Assembly: GCA_037179335.1 (NCBI GenBank)
Contig: JAKZHN010000029.1
Span: forward strand, 248,001-312,000
Reading direction: 5' to 3'
From: Cyclaneusma minus
Taxonomy: Eukaryota > Ascomycota > Leotiomycetes > Marthamycetales > Marthamycetaceae
Length of the DNA: 64,000 nucleotides
Shown: piece by piece, positions 34,168-45,378 of the stretch
Layout: the number at the start of each line of letters is the position of its first letter
Numbering within the stretch: position 1 is the first letter of the stretch
Translations under genes and position numbers: made by a program
Notes under the pieces: generated by a model
What the model was told of the DNA's origin: nothing
What the model saw: the letters and a program-made list of their open reading frames with translations, nothing else
Databases searched by the model: none

Positions 34168-34632
34168 CGAGGCCTGCCAGGCGCAGATGGATAAGGGGAG
34201 GTTTTGTGAAGAGGATATGAGAGCTATGGGAACGCCGTGCTTCAAATCCTTAAGTCCCACATCTCGAGTCCTGAGTCCCAAGTTCGTTGTCCTAGATCGT
34301 CCCATTCCCCAATATCCCTCACACACTTGTTATGCCAGCTTTCCAACCCCATGCTCCGTTCCGCTCTCATACTGCTTGGTAGGCACATCTTCATGCATTT
34401 GGTGCTCACGGAGACATAGCGCCTATGCTTATGCTCTTCGCCCATATCTTTTGAATGGCATTTTCCTTCAACGGGAGCAATGCGGGCAAGCTCAGTCACA
34501 TGCAAAGAACTACCTCGCCCATCTTCTCGAAAGCAGCAAAGTCGGCTTTCTGTGACCGACAGATATTCTTGAAAAAGTTCATTCTCGAAAAGGTAACGCC
34601 TCTCTAACCTATACAACACCCTCGCTCACCCC

Positions 34633-35366
34633 CTACCAAAGCAGCGCCAAAGCCAACGCACTCACAGTGCTAACCCCCACACACAACCAACCTGTCGTCT
34701 GCACCGTCTTATTCTGAAACTGTCTTCCCATATCCCAAATCAAATGTCTAATGCCATTGAAGCTGTGGAAAGTAAACGGCATAGCGAAAAAGAACTTGGT
34801 TGCCACCTTCAATGCCACAGGCCAGGAGGCAAATGCTGCAGCCATTGTTGCAGAGTCGAGTGACCAGCCGAAGAGTGGGGAAAGGAGGTAGGCGGAGCCG
34901 AAAATGTAGAAGGTGCCGGAAAGGGTGGCGCCCGTGATGCGATTGAACATGGAAGGGATCCAGGAGATCTGGGGCCTGTAGATGGAGAGGTGGGGGGAGA
35001 CGGGGCGGTTGCGGCGTTGGGCGACGAGGATTTCGTAGGAGTCGGCAGGCTTCATGGGTTGGGTTGCGACGGGTCTGGGGGTTTGTGTTAGTGAGGGAGC
35101 TGTGGAAGTCCAAGAGCTCATTCGGAGGAGTAGAGAGGTAGCGGGCGAGGAGCGAGGTAATGCTGAGAGGCAGAAATACGAACCTCATCTGCGTCGAAGC
35201 ACCCATAACAGCGGGAGCCATCATTCCCTTGGAAGCCATCTGGGAGACCAGATTGGGCTTGCCGGCAACCGCTGGTTCACGGATTAGCATGTTGAAGGGA
35301 TGGCGATAGCAAAGGACGCAACTCACCCCGCCTCAGAGCCTGCTGCGACATTCTTTGTGCGAACAT
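34633..35366 (-). CDS. sdh3: Succinate dehydrogenase cytochrome b560 subunit
   Basis: Membrane-anchor subunit of mitochondrial complex II; with Sdh4 it binds heme b and ubiquinone. Exons 35366-35327, 35271-35184 and 35074-34633 (introns 55 and 109 nt) give 189 residues. A basic N-terminal presequence (MFAQRMSQQALRR) targets mitochondria. The family signatures RPVSPHLSIYRPQISWIPSM (quinone-site Ser and Arg) and HSFNGIRHLIWDMG (heme-ligand His) are intact. Three hydrophobic helices are visible: GATLSGTFYIFGSAYLL, AAFASWPVALKVATKFFFAM and TTGWLCVGVSTVSALALALL. The middle exon is the least conserved. Divergent from the GH1 gene. Confidence 0.95.
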
Positions 35367-36251
35367 TTTGGACGATTCGAAAGAGTTTCTGTTCGCCGTA
35401 TCGAGGGATAGGTGCAATTGGAGTGGAGATGGAGAGAGAGGTCCTCAGAAGTCGTTGTCGTTGTCATGGATCGGCAGAGGTCGGATAAGACCTCGGTCAT
35501 GGATCATTGATGAGCTAGGAGCCTTCGCTCTGGCCAATAAGAAGCGTCGCATTACCATCTTATGTCAGCATAGAATTATGTGCCTGGAAATCGAGGCGCC
35601 AAAGCAAATGTCTTCAAATTTCGCGATTTCTCCGACTCTGTTCTCTCACCACGAGCATCACAACGTCGCGCTGCGTCCTCGGAAGTGGCAGCAACGATGT
35701 CGCGGCTGGCCAGTGGCATTCTGTCATTGGCCTCGCCGCACACATGTTCTGAGAGCAAAGCATCTGTCGTTAATCTCGACCTCGTCGTTTCCATGTCGAG
35801 GTCGTTTCATTTTATGATCTACATGTCCAAAGCCAGAAAGTGTGCGTGTGCGGGGTACGCAATAGGCTGAATGAGCCTCGTCAAGCCATCTGCGAGAAAG
35901 TGGTGAGATCACTTGGAAGCAGCAATTTTGTTCCTTGCAGCCGAAATAGCTACTTGTTCTGTCGCGGAGCCTGTTCCCCCGTTGGTTGAATGCGTTTTTT
36001 CATCTGTCCCTGATCGACTGGATGCATTGACTTTACCAGACTGTTTTGCCTTTTTGGGAAACGCTATTTTGTTTTTATACTTTTACTTTTGTCAATGCTA
36101 CTCGGGACGGGAGAGTCCCATTCACCGCGTCTTGCCTTCAAAGGCCATGATGACGATTGAGGCGCCGCGGACCTCTGCTTTAAAATGAAGGTAGGTCCAG
36201 GTATCTCTCACGTCTTCTTCTGCTCTACCTGCTGCTACGAGATCCGGAAAC
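35367..36251. other. Divergent promoter interval, sdh3 and GH1 gene
   Basis: About 885 bp with no coding signal I can support. It must carry the promoters of both genes. Confidence 0.5.
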
Positions 36252-38227
36252 ATGGCTCTCCCAATTGTGTTCCGCCAGTCACGCTTGTCAGATCTCCTGA
36301 AGGTGCTGCTGTTTCTATATCCAGTCCAAGCCACCAATATGTCGGCTCCGGCACCAACAGCACCCAGCTCTCTTACTTTCCCCAGTCCTACTGGCTATTC
36401 GTTCAACGTCTACAATGTCTCGGCAGCGACGACAACAATTGCATATACCTATTCGGATGAAGAGTTGGCATTGCTCTGGGATCAGGTGGGAAGCATTGCG
36501 GTTGGGCCGATCACCACAACCGTTTCTCCAACGGCTGAGCCTTCATCCTATGCGCGACCTGGGAAGATGCATCCTCAGGTATTTCGATTCTTTCTTCACT
36601 GTTGTTTCGTTGCTGGGAGTCTATGGTTACAAATGGAATGGAATTCTTGGCTTTCCTTAAGCCACCAGCTAATACAAGTTAGGTGCCAACTTACGATACT
36701 TCCCTTAACGGAGACAAATTGCCTGATAATTTCGCTTGGGGCGTCACGGGCTCTGCGTATCAAATTGAGGGAGCCGCAAAAGATGAAGGCAAAGGGCCGT
36801 CGATATGGGATCTCCTCGCCCACCGAGCTCCGAACGCCGTCGCGGACAACACTACGGGAGACGTTGTTGCCTCACATTACTACCTATACAAGCAAGATCT
36901 CGCTCGTCTTGCAAATCTGGGAATCCCATACTACTCTGTCACGATGTCATGGCCGAGGTTCTTCCCCTTCGGCTTAGCAGGATCGCCAGTCAATGAACAA
37001 GGAGTTGTCCACTACGACGACGTTATTGCGACCGCCGTTTCTCTAGGGATAAAGCCCGTGATAGATCTTTTCCACTGGGACACACCACTGGCCTTATTCA
37101 ACTCCTACGGAGCATGGACCTCAGAGAAGATCGTCGACGATTTCTTCAACTACGCCAAATTCGTCATCGAACGCTACGACGAATACGTGCCAATCTGGAG
37201 TACATTCAACGAGCCCCAATACTGCGACTGGCAATACAGCGGCTACCCCGCCGGCAACACCAACGGCCTCTACCCAGCTTACAACAACCTAACCAGCGGT
37301 CTCCCCGTACGAATCGCCTGCAGCCACTACACTATCCTCGCCCACGCCAAAGTCGCCAAATGGTACCACGAAGAATTCAAAGGCCGCGGCCGGATCTCCT
37401 TCAAAAACAGCGCAAACTACTTCATGCCCAATTCCAGCTCAGCCGGCGATGCTGATGCCGTAGATCGCTCCTATCAATTTAATCTTGGGTGGTTCGGCGG
37501 ATGTTGGACTGATGGCGACTACCCCCAAGTCATGAAAGATACATTGGGCGATATGCTTCCCAACTTCACACAGGCGCAGAAAGAGATGATCAAAGGCTCT
37601 TGCGACTTTTATGCTTGCGATGGCTACACCGGTGCATATGTCTACGCTCTTCCTGGTGGTTCAGCCGCCTGTGCTGCCAATTCCTCAGATCCGAATTGGC
37701 CAGTTTGTGCTGGACAGACGAAACTAGCGCCGGATGGTTTCCCCATAGGCCCCGCAGCGGACAATGGCGATAGCTGGCTTTACGACACGCCATTTGCCAT
37801 CCGAGGCCTGCTGAACGATCTTACCAAGAAATTGTTCCCGAAGATTCCAGATGTGATAGTGACGGAATTTGGGTTTGCGGAGCCGTTTGAGAGCTTGGAG
37901 ACGAGCTTGACTACGATATTGTGGGATTTGAGGCGGGCGGATTATTATCAGGGGTTCTTGGATAACATCCTTGCTGCGAGGGTGTATGATGGGGTGAATG
38001 TGACGGGTGCGTTCGGATGGGCGATCTTTGATAACTTTGAGTGGCAGTCGGGGAGTAGCACGAAGTTTGGATTGCAGTATTTGAACCAGACGAGCTTGGA
38101 GAGGATTCCGAAGGCGAGTATGTTTCAGTTTTTGGATTGGTTTAAGTTGCATGGAGGGGCGAGCTTGAATGGTAAATCGACGGCGGGAGGGAATGCGAGT
38201 GCGATTCCGGATACGGTGAGAAGGTAG
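36252..38227 (+). CDS. Glycoside hydrolase family 1 protein (beta-glucosidase-like)
   Basis: GH1 enzyme, likely a beta-glucosidase acting on cell-wall or plant glucosides outside the cell. Exons 36252-36578 and 36683-38227 (104-nt intron) give 623 residues. A hydrophobic N-terminal segment (VLLFLYPVQA near 20) is a signal peptide or anchor; a Pro/Thr-rich stretch of about 100 residues precedes the barrel. The barrel starts at LPDNFAWGVTGSAYQIEGA and has DLFHWDTPLALFNSYGAW, the acid/base motif TFNEP (Glu) and the nucleophile strand VIVTEFGFAEPFES. The nucleophile Glu is present but the usual TENG reads TEFG. GAFGWAIFDNFEW near the end is the normal GH1 aglycone-binding segment. Start at ATG 36252, the first in frame before the hydrophobic segment. 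Confidence 0.92.
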
Positions 38228-39543
38228 GGTGATGCAGGTCGTGTTGATTTGATTATGTGTACCTAGTGATTTTAATGGAGGGGTCTAATGGAAGGCTTCG
38301 CAACCTCTGTGTGATATGAGGGATGCTGCGGGGATTCCTCGTCTACCTGACAGGTGATGAGGGAGATGATACGTAGAAAAATCTCAAAAATCATCGTCAA
38401 ATATATGTGTCTTCTTCAGCGGCCTGACTGGCGCAAATCTGAGGTTCTGGTTTCCCTCCGTTGCACCTTTGCAGGGCCTTAAAGCCTCTCCGTCCGATTC
38501 CTCTTATAAATAAGGTTTTGCGATTCTAGACATTTAATTTTTGGTCCTATACATTCTCCAAGCCACCTTCGCAAGCTTCTCCAACATCCGGAAAACGGAT
38601 CTTCTCCGGTCTCCGGGGATCTGGCGAAGTTCTTTAGAGATCAGAGGTGTAGAGCAATGGTGAAAACAGCCGGGTGCCGAAGGACGGAATTGATTATTCC
38701 TATTCAGTACATATACCATTCCCCTTCTGCCTGCACCGTCAGTGCACCTCACAAGAGGACATATCAAGACGGCGTCGGTTGCATCCGGCTTGGCGACGCA
38801 TGGCCAAAGCTTCAACCCCACATTCCACGAGCTTGGCCAAAAGCTTGTTTTCGAGCTGTCGCACTAGGCCCCACTAAGCATCGTCAGTATGGGTTCAGGG
38901 GACCAGTCCACTTGAAGACCTAGAACTGCCACGATGATGTCTGCTTACTATTTGCGGAATCTGAGATTCCAGACGACTCGCACAATGCTTGGAGATCAGA
39001 TTCAGTCCTTTCGGGGAGATCCAGAACCGACAAGGAGTGAATGCCTGAGGGTCATGTCACAAGAGGAACATTAAGGGGAAGCGCTGAATGTGATATTTGA
39101 TATGGGTATCGTCGATGGCAGGGACTTCCAATGAATGCCTTCCTGTAGGTGTTGATTGGACGATAAGCACAAAGTGACGTACGATATTCAAGGGAGGATG
39201 AAACGCGGTTGTCAACTGTTCAACCTTGAGACTGGCCGGATCCACATGCAGCAGGCACGGCTTTGCCAGAAACCAGAAATCATCCTTGACGCCCTCGGCT
39301 CTCTGCACCGGGGCTTGTCATTTCCACCATTCACCTCATCTGGCATGTGCTGCTGGCAGTGAATGACGATAGTTCTTTCCTCTAGAACACTGACCCCGCT
39401 AAGTACTTAGCCTCCTCTTCAGCTCCCTCTCTTCTCTTCTCTCCTCCCATACCACAAACCTCCATCCTCACGAAGCCTCCTCCACACACTTCAACACCCT
39501 TCAACACCAAACCCAACCCACAAAACTCAAACAAATCGCCATC
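38228..39543. other. Intergenic region, about 1.3 kb
   Basis: No gene recognised. The last 160 bp before 39544 are C/T-rich with few other features, as expected of a fungal promoter and 5' UTR. Confidence 0.5.
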
Positions 39544-39896
39544 ATGCCTGAGGGAGAGAGTTTTTTCCAAGAGGCTGAGAATGCCATTGACGGCACTGGC
39601 GCCGACCAGCAGGCCAACCCCTCCGGTAACGAGCAGGGCCAGTCCAACGACAAGATGGAGGACACCATGGTCGACTCTGGTAAGCTCCAGCTTCTCTCTT
39701 TCCCCCTCTTCTCTCATTCTCGGTCCAGCATCACCCTCCTCTCCCCCAGACCTGTCCGTCCCCAACTCCATCATCACATACTAATCCCAACTTCTTCTTC
39801 CCAGCCGTCGACTCCTTCGCCAGCAAAGAAGGTCTCCCCTCCGGCATGGACCCCGAGATGAACAACATTGTCAACGATGAAGTGAACAAGCTATAA
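39544..39896 (+). CDS. Small acidic protein of unknown function
   Basis: Two exons, 39544-39679 and 39805-39896, joined across a 125-nt intron (GTAAGC..CTTCCCAG), encode 75 residues. The protein is acidic, hydrophilic and probably disordered (MPEGESFFQEAENAIDGTGA, then a Gln/Asn-rich middle), ending in SFASKEGLPSGMDPEMNNIV. No signal peptide, Cys or membrane segment. The splice site is clean, the context before the ATG (CGCCATCATG) suits a translated start and a C/T-rich promoter precedes it, so I regard the gene as real. Small acidic proteins of this kind are often strongly expressed under stress in fungi, but nothing here shows that. Confidence 0.75.
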
Positions 39897-40531
39897 ACGC
39901 TTTGTCTGTCTTCACAACCTGACTCTTCACGACGGCATGCGGTGATTCATACACTTCATATCTCGCGTCACACCGCTGCTTCACTTCCACGATGGATGAA
40001 TCAAATGGGCCTTGGAAGGCGTCGGCATGAGGCGCTTTGGCTTGTATGACTAGACGGATCGATCTCGATTGAACCGGGCGTTGTCTTGCAGATACCTAGC
40101 TACATAGCTGGATGGAAGGAAGGCAAATGAAAAACATTATGGCTTTATCACACTCATGCCACTGAATGTATGCAACGAAATGTGGGTGACTCGTATCTGT
40201 GAAGATGAAAAAGCCGTACATACCTTGATGACAATTCTCACTATGCCAGTACGCCAGACAAATGCAGCTTTGAAGATATCGACTCACTATTCATCAATAG
40301 TGCTCTAACTATCCTCGGTATGTAGAACGAAAGGCGCTAGCAAGTATATCTAGTATTTCCCCATCCCGGCGGTATAAGTGCCCACCTTTCATCCCACGTA
40401 CATGATACTAGTACGCCCCCATATTATGCAGTCCCCCAACTCCCGCTTATTTCCAGGCTATCATCGCCATGCCATCCAAACGCCAATAGACAGACTCCTT
40501 AAGAATCCATGTCAGTATGCCCCATGCGCCC
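39897..40531. other. Convergent spacer
   Basis: About 635 bp between the 3' ends of the small acidic gene and taf6. No feature seen. Confidence 0.5.
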
Positions 40532-41983
40532 TCATCTCTCACTAGCCTCCAAAACCGCCTTCGCCAACGCCGAATTCTCCTCACTAGCAACCCTCGCTCC
40601 CACAATCGGACCCAGCAATTCCTTCAACTGCGCCACTCTCGCAACAACATCGCCCCCGTTAATCACCATCGCATCGCCGTCCACCAGGCTTTGCAGGCCC
40701 TCCATGATCGCACCAAGCACCATGTGCACATCCGCACTGTCCTCGCCTTTCTCTGACTGCACTTTGGCTAGCAACTGATCGTAAAGCCGTAAGTTCGGCA
40801 AGATCAGAAGACGCACGGCTTCGGAGCCACCGACGGCTTGGAGGCCTTTGATGGCGCCGAAGTGGACTGTCAGGGGCTTGGTGGGATCGAGGAAGTGCTT
40901 CAGACAGGTGCGCGCGAGGCGTGTCTTCAGCTGGGAGGAGGCTTGGTCGTATTTTCGACCGATGGCGCCGATGAGCGATGCGGCTAGGCAGCGGAGGTCA
41001 TATTGCTCCTTGGAGCCCTCGCTGTGAGCATCTGCTCCTAGCTTGCGTCCGACAAGACAAGTCAGGATGGGTGGCATGAGGGGCGTGACGTAGGGTTCGA
41101 TGAAGAGGGATTTGTTTGCGATGAGAGCAGCTGCTAGTAGCATCATCTGGTGAAGAACGAAGATGTTTTTCAGACTGTGGGTTACTTTCTCGGCTATGTA
41201 GTTGACGAAGTAGGGGACGAGTTGGTGCAGACCGGGGTCGCTGCGGACGGATTCGAGGGCGGAGGAGCGGGCGCGTTCGGCTTCTTCTTCGTCTTCTTCG
41301 TCCAGGAGGGCGGCACGGATTTTGTCAAAGTAGAGGAGGAGCTCTTTGGAGAGGATGTGCTTCACCAGGGGCTTGGTGGAAACGTTGTCGTTGCCTGCCA
41401 TGGCGGCTAGAGAGGGGTTGGCGCCTGGGCCTTTGGGAAGTAGCTCTTGTGAGCGCGCTTCAGCTGTCGTAGGATTCTGCGGTATGGATGGCTGGACGCC
41501 TTCGACTGCGAGCCAGTGTGCTGTAATACGTCGGTCAGTCAAGACGCAATTACTCGCAGACGCTACACGCGCTGCAAACCCACCTGTGAAAGTCATATCC
41601 CTGGGAACCTTTGGCAACGGCGCATTGATCAACTTCTCGAAATCCACTTCTTCGTCTTCAATGTAGAACAGAGGTTGTCCAGGACCCAACGAAGCCTCTC
41701 CGAATCTCAGCGGCCTGGTCGATTCATAGCCATACAGCGGCTCAACGTCCAGTCTCATCAGCGCCTGTGTGATATCTTGCGTGCCCAACACCGTCCTCCT
41801 TCCCTGGTGCATGAAGCGCATAGCCTCCACGATCACCTGTCCGATGCGATACTCGACCTCATGCGACAGGTCCCTGACGACTTCCTCGCTGAGCGCTGAT
41901 ATGCCAACCGACTCGGCCACATCTCTGATGTTGTCAATGTTCCAGACCAGCGACTCGAAGCCCTGGCGGTTCGCCATGGCCAT
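40532..41983 (-). CDS. taf6: TFIID/SAGA subunit TAF6
   Basis: Histone-fold subunit of the general transcription factor TFIID, and of SAGA, pairing with TAF9. Exons 41983-41584 and 41520-40532 give 462 residues. The histone fold occupies about 10-75 ([20 protein letters not shown], then [20 protein letters not shown] and [20 protein letters not shown]). [20 protein letters not shown] is the strongly conserved TAF6 linker. The C-terminal half is the HEAT-repeat TAF6C domain ([13 protein letters not shown].., [39 protein letters not shown]). The 63-nt intron 41521-41583 sits inside TFT/AHWL; it is a multiple of three and lacks a stop, but splicing it out restores the conserved sequence and it has a CTGAC branch site. 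Divergent from cdc8. Confidence 0.96.
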   Translation of the reverse strand: MAMANRQGFESLVWNIDNIRDVAESVGISALSEEVVRDLSHEVEYRIGQVIVEAMRFMHQGRRTVLGTQDITQALMRLDVEPLYGYESTRPLRFGEASLGPGQPLFYIEDEEVDFEKLINAPLPKVPRDMTFTGGFAARVASASNCVLTDRRITAHWLAVEGVQPSIPQNPTTAEARSQELLPKGPGANPSLAAMAGNDNVSTKPLVKHILSKELLLYFDKIRAALLDEEDEEEAERARSSALESVRSDPGLHQLVPYFVNYIAEKVTHSLKNIFVLHQMMLLAAALIANKSLFIEPYVTPLMPPILTCLVGRKLGADAHSEGSKEQYDLRCLAASLIGAIGRKYDQASSQLKTRLARTCLKHFLDPTKPLTVHFGAIKGLQAVGGSEAVRLLILPNLRLYDQLLAKVQSEKGEDSADVHMVLGAIMEGLQSLVDGDAMVINGGDVVARVAQLKELLGPIVGARVASEENSALAKAVLEASER

Positions 41984-42591
41984 TTGAAGAAGGGCGACTG
42001 TGTGCCGGCAGCTCTCTGGGTTCGTAGTTCAGATGTAGGACCTAGGTCGATCAAAAGCGCAACAGCTTCAACCACGGCACTGGACCGTCCGCAAGGTGCG
42101 CAGGCGGCGCAATGGAGTTTTGCGAGCAGAAGGCTGGTGTGTTTTGGAGGATGTGTATAGCTGCTGTGCTTCTATTGCGTCATGAAAGTCGTTCGCTGGA
42201 GATGGGCGCGTGGGAAAGCGCAGTTGAAGTTTGGAAAAGGTCGACGTCGAGAGTGGTGGAGAGCTTGTGCTGTGGAAGATGCGGCTTTGGCTGCAGGTCG
42301 ATCTTGTGAATTTTAGCGGCCCGTGTTGAGTGGTCCGTGCGCAGCGCCCGAGAAGCTAAAATCGACAAGGCTGAACATTGATTTTCCGAACCTCAACGCT
42401 GCTCTTCGACCTTCAATCTCCGGTCAATTGCAACTTCCAGTGGTAGGCTACGCTTCAAAATTGAACCGATAGCAGCTTTTGTGCCTTACCGACACTACAG
42501 CTTGCCCTACTGGAAGATCCATTTCGAAAAGATTCCTGCCCCGGCTCTGAAACGGAAAAGCATATCAAGTGCGGCTCAGAAACGGAAAAAC
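41984..42591. other. Divergent promoter interval, taf6 and cdc8
   Basis: About 608 bp holding both promoters. A 37-codon extension of the cdc8 frame (from 42481) is open but has no ATG. Confidence 0.5.
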
Positions 42592-43420
42592 ATGGCAAGT
42601 GAAGCTGTAGCCTCGCCGCCGCGGGGAGCTCTCATAGTCATCGAGGGCCTCGACCGAGCTGGCAAGACTACTCAGCTAGCCAAACTGGCCGAAAACCTAT
42701 CCAAAAATGGCATTGCCATTAAGAAACTACGATTTCCAGGTAGATACCATTTTCTGTCCAGATTTACTCCGGTCTCTACTTTCGAGGTGTCTATCCCTGA
42801 CACACTACAATAGACCGGTCAACCACCATAGGTCAGATGATAGACAGCTACCTACAGAGCAAAACGGACATTGAGGACCATGTCATCCATCTTCTGTTCT
42901 CGGCAAACCGCTGGGAGCTTGCGTGAGTTCACAATTCACCTTACAAGTAGATTAGAAGTGTCTACTTCTAACCTGTCTGACCTCAAACAGACACGATATC
43001 GAAACCTCCCTAGCAAGCGGAGAAACCGTCCTAATAGACCGCTACTACTACTCCGGCATAGTGTACAGCGCCGCAAAAGCCAACCCCTCTCTCCCCCTCT
43101 CATGGGCCCGAGAACCCGATGTCGGTCTTCCTCGCCCGGACCTAGTAGTCTTTCTCGACCTGGAACCAGAGCAAGCAGAAGCCAGAGGAGGCTATGGAGA
43201 TGAGAAGTATGAAAAGAAAGAAATGCAGGTGAAAGTTAGGAAGCTGTTCTTGGAGCTGAAGGAAAGTGGGCGGGAGGAGACGGATGATATGGTGGTTGTG
43301 AATGCGGGGGGTGGGATTGATGAAGTTCAGGAGAGGATCTTGCAACTGGCGAAGAAGAGGGTTGCTGAGGTGCAGCAAGGAGTCTATGGGGAGACGGTGA
43401 GGAGGGTCAAGAAGTGGTAA
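42592..43420 (+). CDS. cdc8: Thymidylate kinase
   Basis: Phosphorylates dTMP to dTDP, an essential step of dTTP synthesis. Exons 42592-42739, 42814-42922 and 42991-43420 (introns 74 and 68 nt) give 228 residues. The P-loop [17 protein letters not shown] (family LDRAGKTTQ), [20 protein letters not shown] with the DR motif, [12 protein letters not shown], and [18 protein letters not shown] (the DR.YYSG dTMP-binding motif) are all present. [24 protein letters not shown] is the lid region; it has the eukaryotic R..YG.E.YE pattern. The start is the first ATG in frame, shortly before the P-loop. The first base of the DRS codon is supplied by exon 1, so the splice sites are fixed by the frame. Confidence 0.95.
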
Positions 43421-43798
43421 CATAGCCCTGAGATCGAAGAGGAAGAGGACATTGATAGTCTTGAATGAAGACTATTACATTTTTGTTGTTTCTGGCTTTC
43501 TGTGTTGAGAAAATGCCAGTGAAACCGGTCCCCTGTTGAAACACTTGGACCGCGAAGTCCCCCAAAGCTCTACATAACTTTTTGGTAGATGAGAGGCGCG
43601 CATATAGGACCCCATGACCCTATATACATGGCCAGGAAACAATAGCAACGCTGCAGAAATGGCGTTAAGACCAAGCACTGAACGCCGCCCCAGGCCTGAT
43701 ATCACGAATAGCTGTTGAATGCTGTAGCCCCCGAACGCCATTAAAATCTCCCCGACAGAGCATCCCGTTGCCCCTTTTTTTCTTTATCAAACAAAAAA
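43421..43798. other. Convergent spacer, cdc8 and fol2
   Basis: About 378 bp of 3' flanks from both sides. Nothing further seen. Confidence 0.5.
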
Positions 43799-44856
43799 TC
43801 ATTTGTTCAATCCCACGAGGCTGAAAAACTCGTTCCGCGTCTTTTGGCGCTTCTCTATGCATCCGAGCACACAGCTGGTGATAGTTGTAGCACTTGTCTT
43901 CTCGACACCTCGCATCACCATGCAGAGATGGCTGGATTCCATAACGACCGCAACGCCCTGCGGCTTCAAGATTTCCATTATGGCGTGGGCGACGTCTTTG
44001 GTGAGGCGTTCTTGGATCTGGAGGCGCCGGGAGAACATATCTGCGATTCGGGGGAGCTTGGAAATGCCTATTACGTTGCGATCGGGAATATAGCCAATAT
44101 GCATCTAGGGGATCAGTCAGACCTACGCACAGTGCTCGCCGGACTGAAACATTAGGACATGCTTGCTTACCTTGCCAGTAAAAGGCACCATATGGTGCTC
44201 ACACAGACTGAAAACCTCGATATCCTTGACGATAACCAATTCATTATGGCCTTCGTGAAAAATGGCGTCATTCACCACATCTCTTACGTTTTCCTGATAG
44301 CCTTTGGTGAAGAACAGCATGGCTTTAGCATAGCGCTCAGGAGTTCCCAGCAAACCCTCCCGATCCGGATCTTCGCCCAAGCATTCCAAGATCGTCCGTA
44401 CAGCGCCTGAAAGCTTCTGTACGCGGAGAGCCGCCTGCTCGGGTGTTTCTTCGAGTCGCTCGCGCGTTCCGCGGCCTGCGTGTGTTAGCGGTTTGGAAGA
44501 TGCGAGCGGAGCGCAGTGAGCCTACTTGGTCGGCTCAGTCCATCGAAGTCAATGACGGGCGAGGGAGAGCGAGTGTCTGTCTCGGCGGGGCCGCCGGGCG
44601 ATGCTTCGTCTCTGGGGTCGCGGGCGGCTTTGCTGATGCTGTGGCGGCGCTTTGGTTTTGAATGTTCGCCGTTGGTTGTTGCTTTCCTGTCCTTGGACTT
44701 TTTCTTCTTTTCCTTGTGGCTGCCGTCGTCGTCGACATCGCCGGACTTCCTTTTGCGAGAGCCGGAAGCGTCGTCTGCGAGTGAGGCCGAGTCGGACGCG
44801 GCCTCTTGCGAACGACGTCTTCGCTCGTTCGGCGAGCTTTGTGCGAATTGGACCAT
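43799..44856 (-). CDS. fol2: GTP cyclohydrolase I
   Basis: Converts GTP to dihydroneopterin triphosphate, the first step of folate and tetrahydrobiopterin synthesis. Exons 44856-44526, 44475-44171 and 44104-43799 give 313 residues. The first 110 residues are a charged disordered extension ([11 protein letters not shown], Ser/Pro-rich). The catalytic domain begins at [40 protein letters not shown], the zinc-binding [14 protein letters not shown] (Cys and His), [20 protein letters not shown] and [12 protein letters not shown] (second zinc Cys) are intact, as is the QERLT substrate segment. The first intron uses GTAGGC and is set by the phase ([14 protein letters not shown]); the second lies in GK/MHIGY. 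Divergent from taf11. Confidence 0.96.
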
Positions 44857-45378
44857 TTCGATTATGTTTTAATTTTTTCGGTGGGAGTGGCGGGCTCCGG
44901 AGATGGGAATGAAGATTTTCGGGTTCAGCGAGGCTTGACGGAATCCGGGAGCTGTGCCTCACTGACAGCCGGTTGAAGAGAGCCTAGAGAGTTTAAGGTA
45001 GTAATTGAAGAGGCGAGAAAGACAAGCGCTTCTTCATAGCTTGCCCATCTTTTAGAATAAGCGGTTCGCGGGGCCGAGTCAAATTCTCAAAGTCTCCGGA
45101 CTCCGAGTCAAACTGAATTCAGCCTTGTCGCTGCGAGCTGAAGTCATTTCTCAGCCTTACGATCCCAATCCCTGTACTTACTCCATCTCGCGACACCATC
45201 AAATCTACATGTACATCTCTCCAATTCCTGCTGGCGCCTTCCAGTTTCACCCAGATTCACAGTTGCGTGGCCAAACTCCGCCACCACTTCGCCAAGATCC
45301 TCGACCTCGGTCTCTCCTCAACCAAACACCTCTGACTCGTGAACCTCGGTTGACCGCCTCGACCACAACTCCACAACC
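44857..45378. other. Divergent promoter interval, fol2 and taf11
   Basis: About 522 bp with both promoters. The part from 45200 is C-rich and pyrimidine-rich, like a fungal 5' leader. Confidence 0.5.

Larger units (their letters stand above)
32221..34632. other. Gene-poor interval with repeats and an assembly gap
   Basis: It contains two foldback elements, a short minisatellite, a G-run, 390 N and a C-run. The unique parts (32870-33560 and 34250-34632) carry no recognisable gene. Confidence 0.65.

Noticed and set aside
33613..34326. Long minus-strand frame with poly-Gly through the gap
   Set aside because: It is made of the C-run, the N stretch and duplicated flanks; not a gene.
36185..36460. 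Alternative frame upstream of the GH1 gene
   Set aside because: It overlaps the GH1 first exon in another phase with no protein features.
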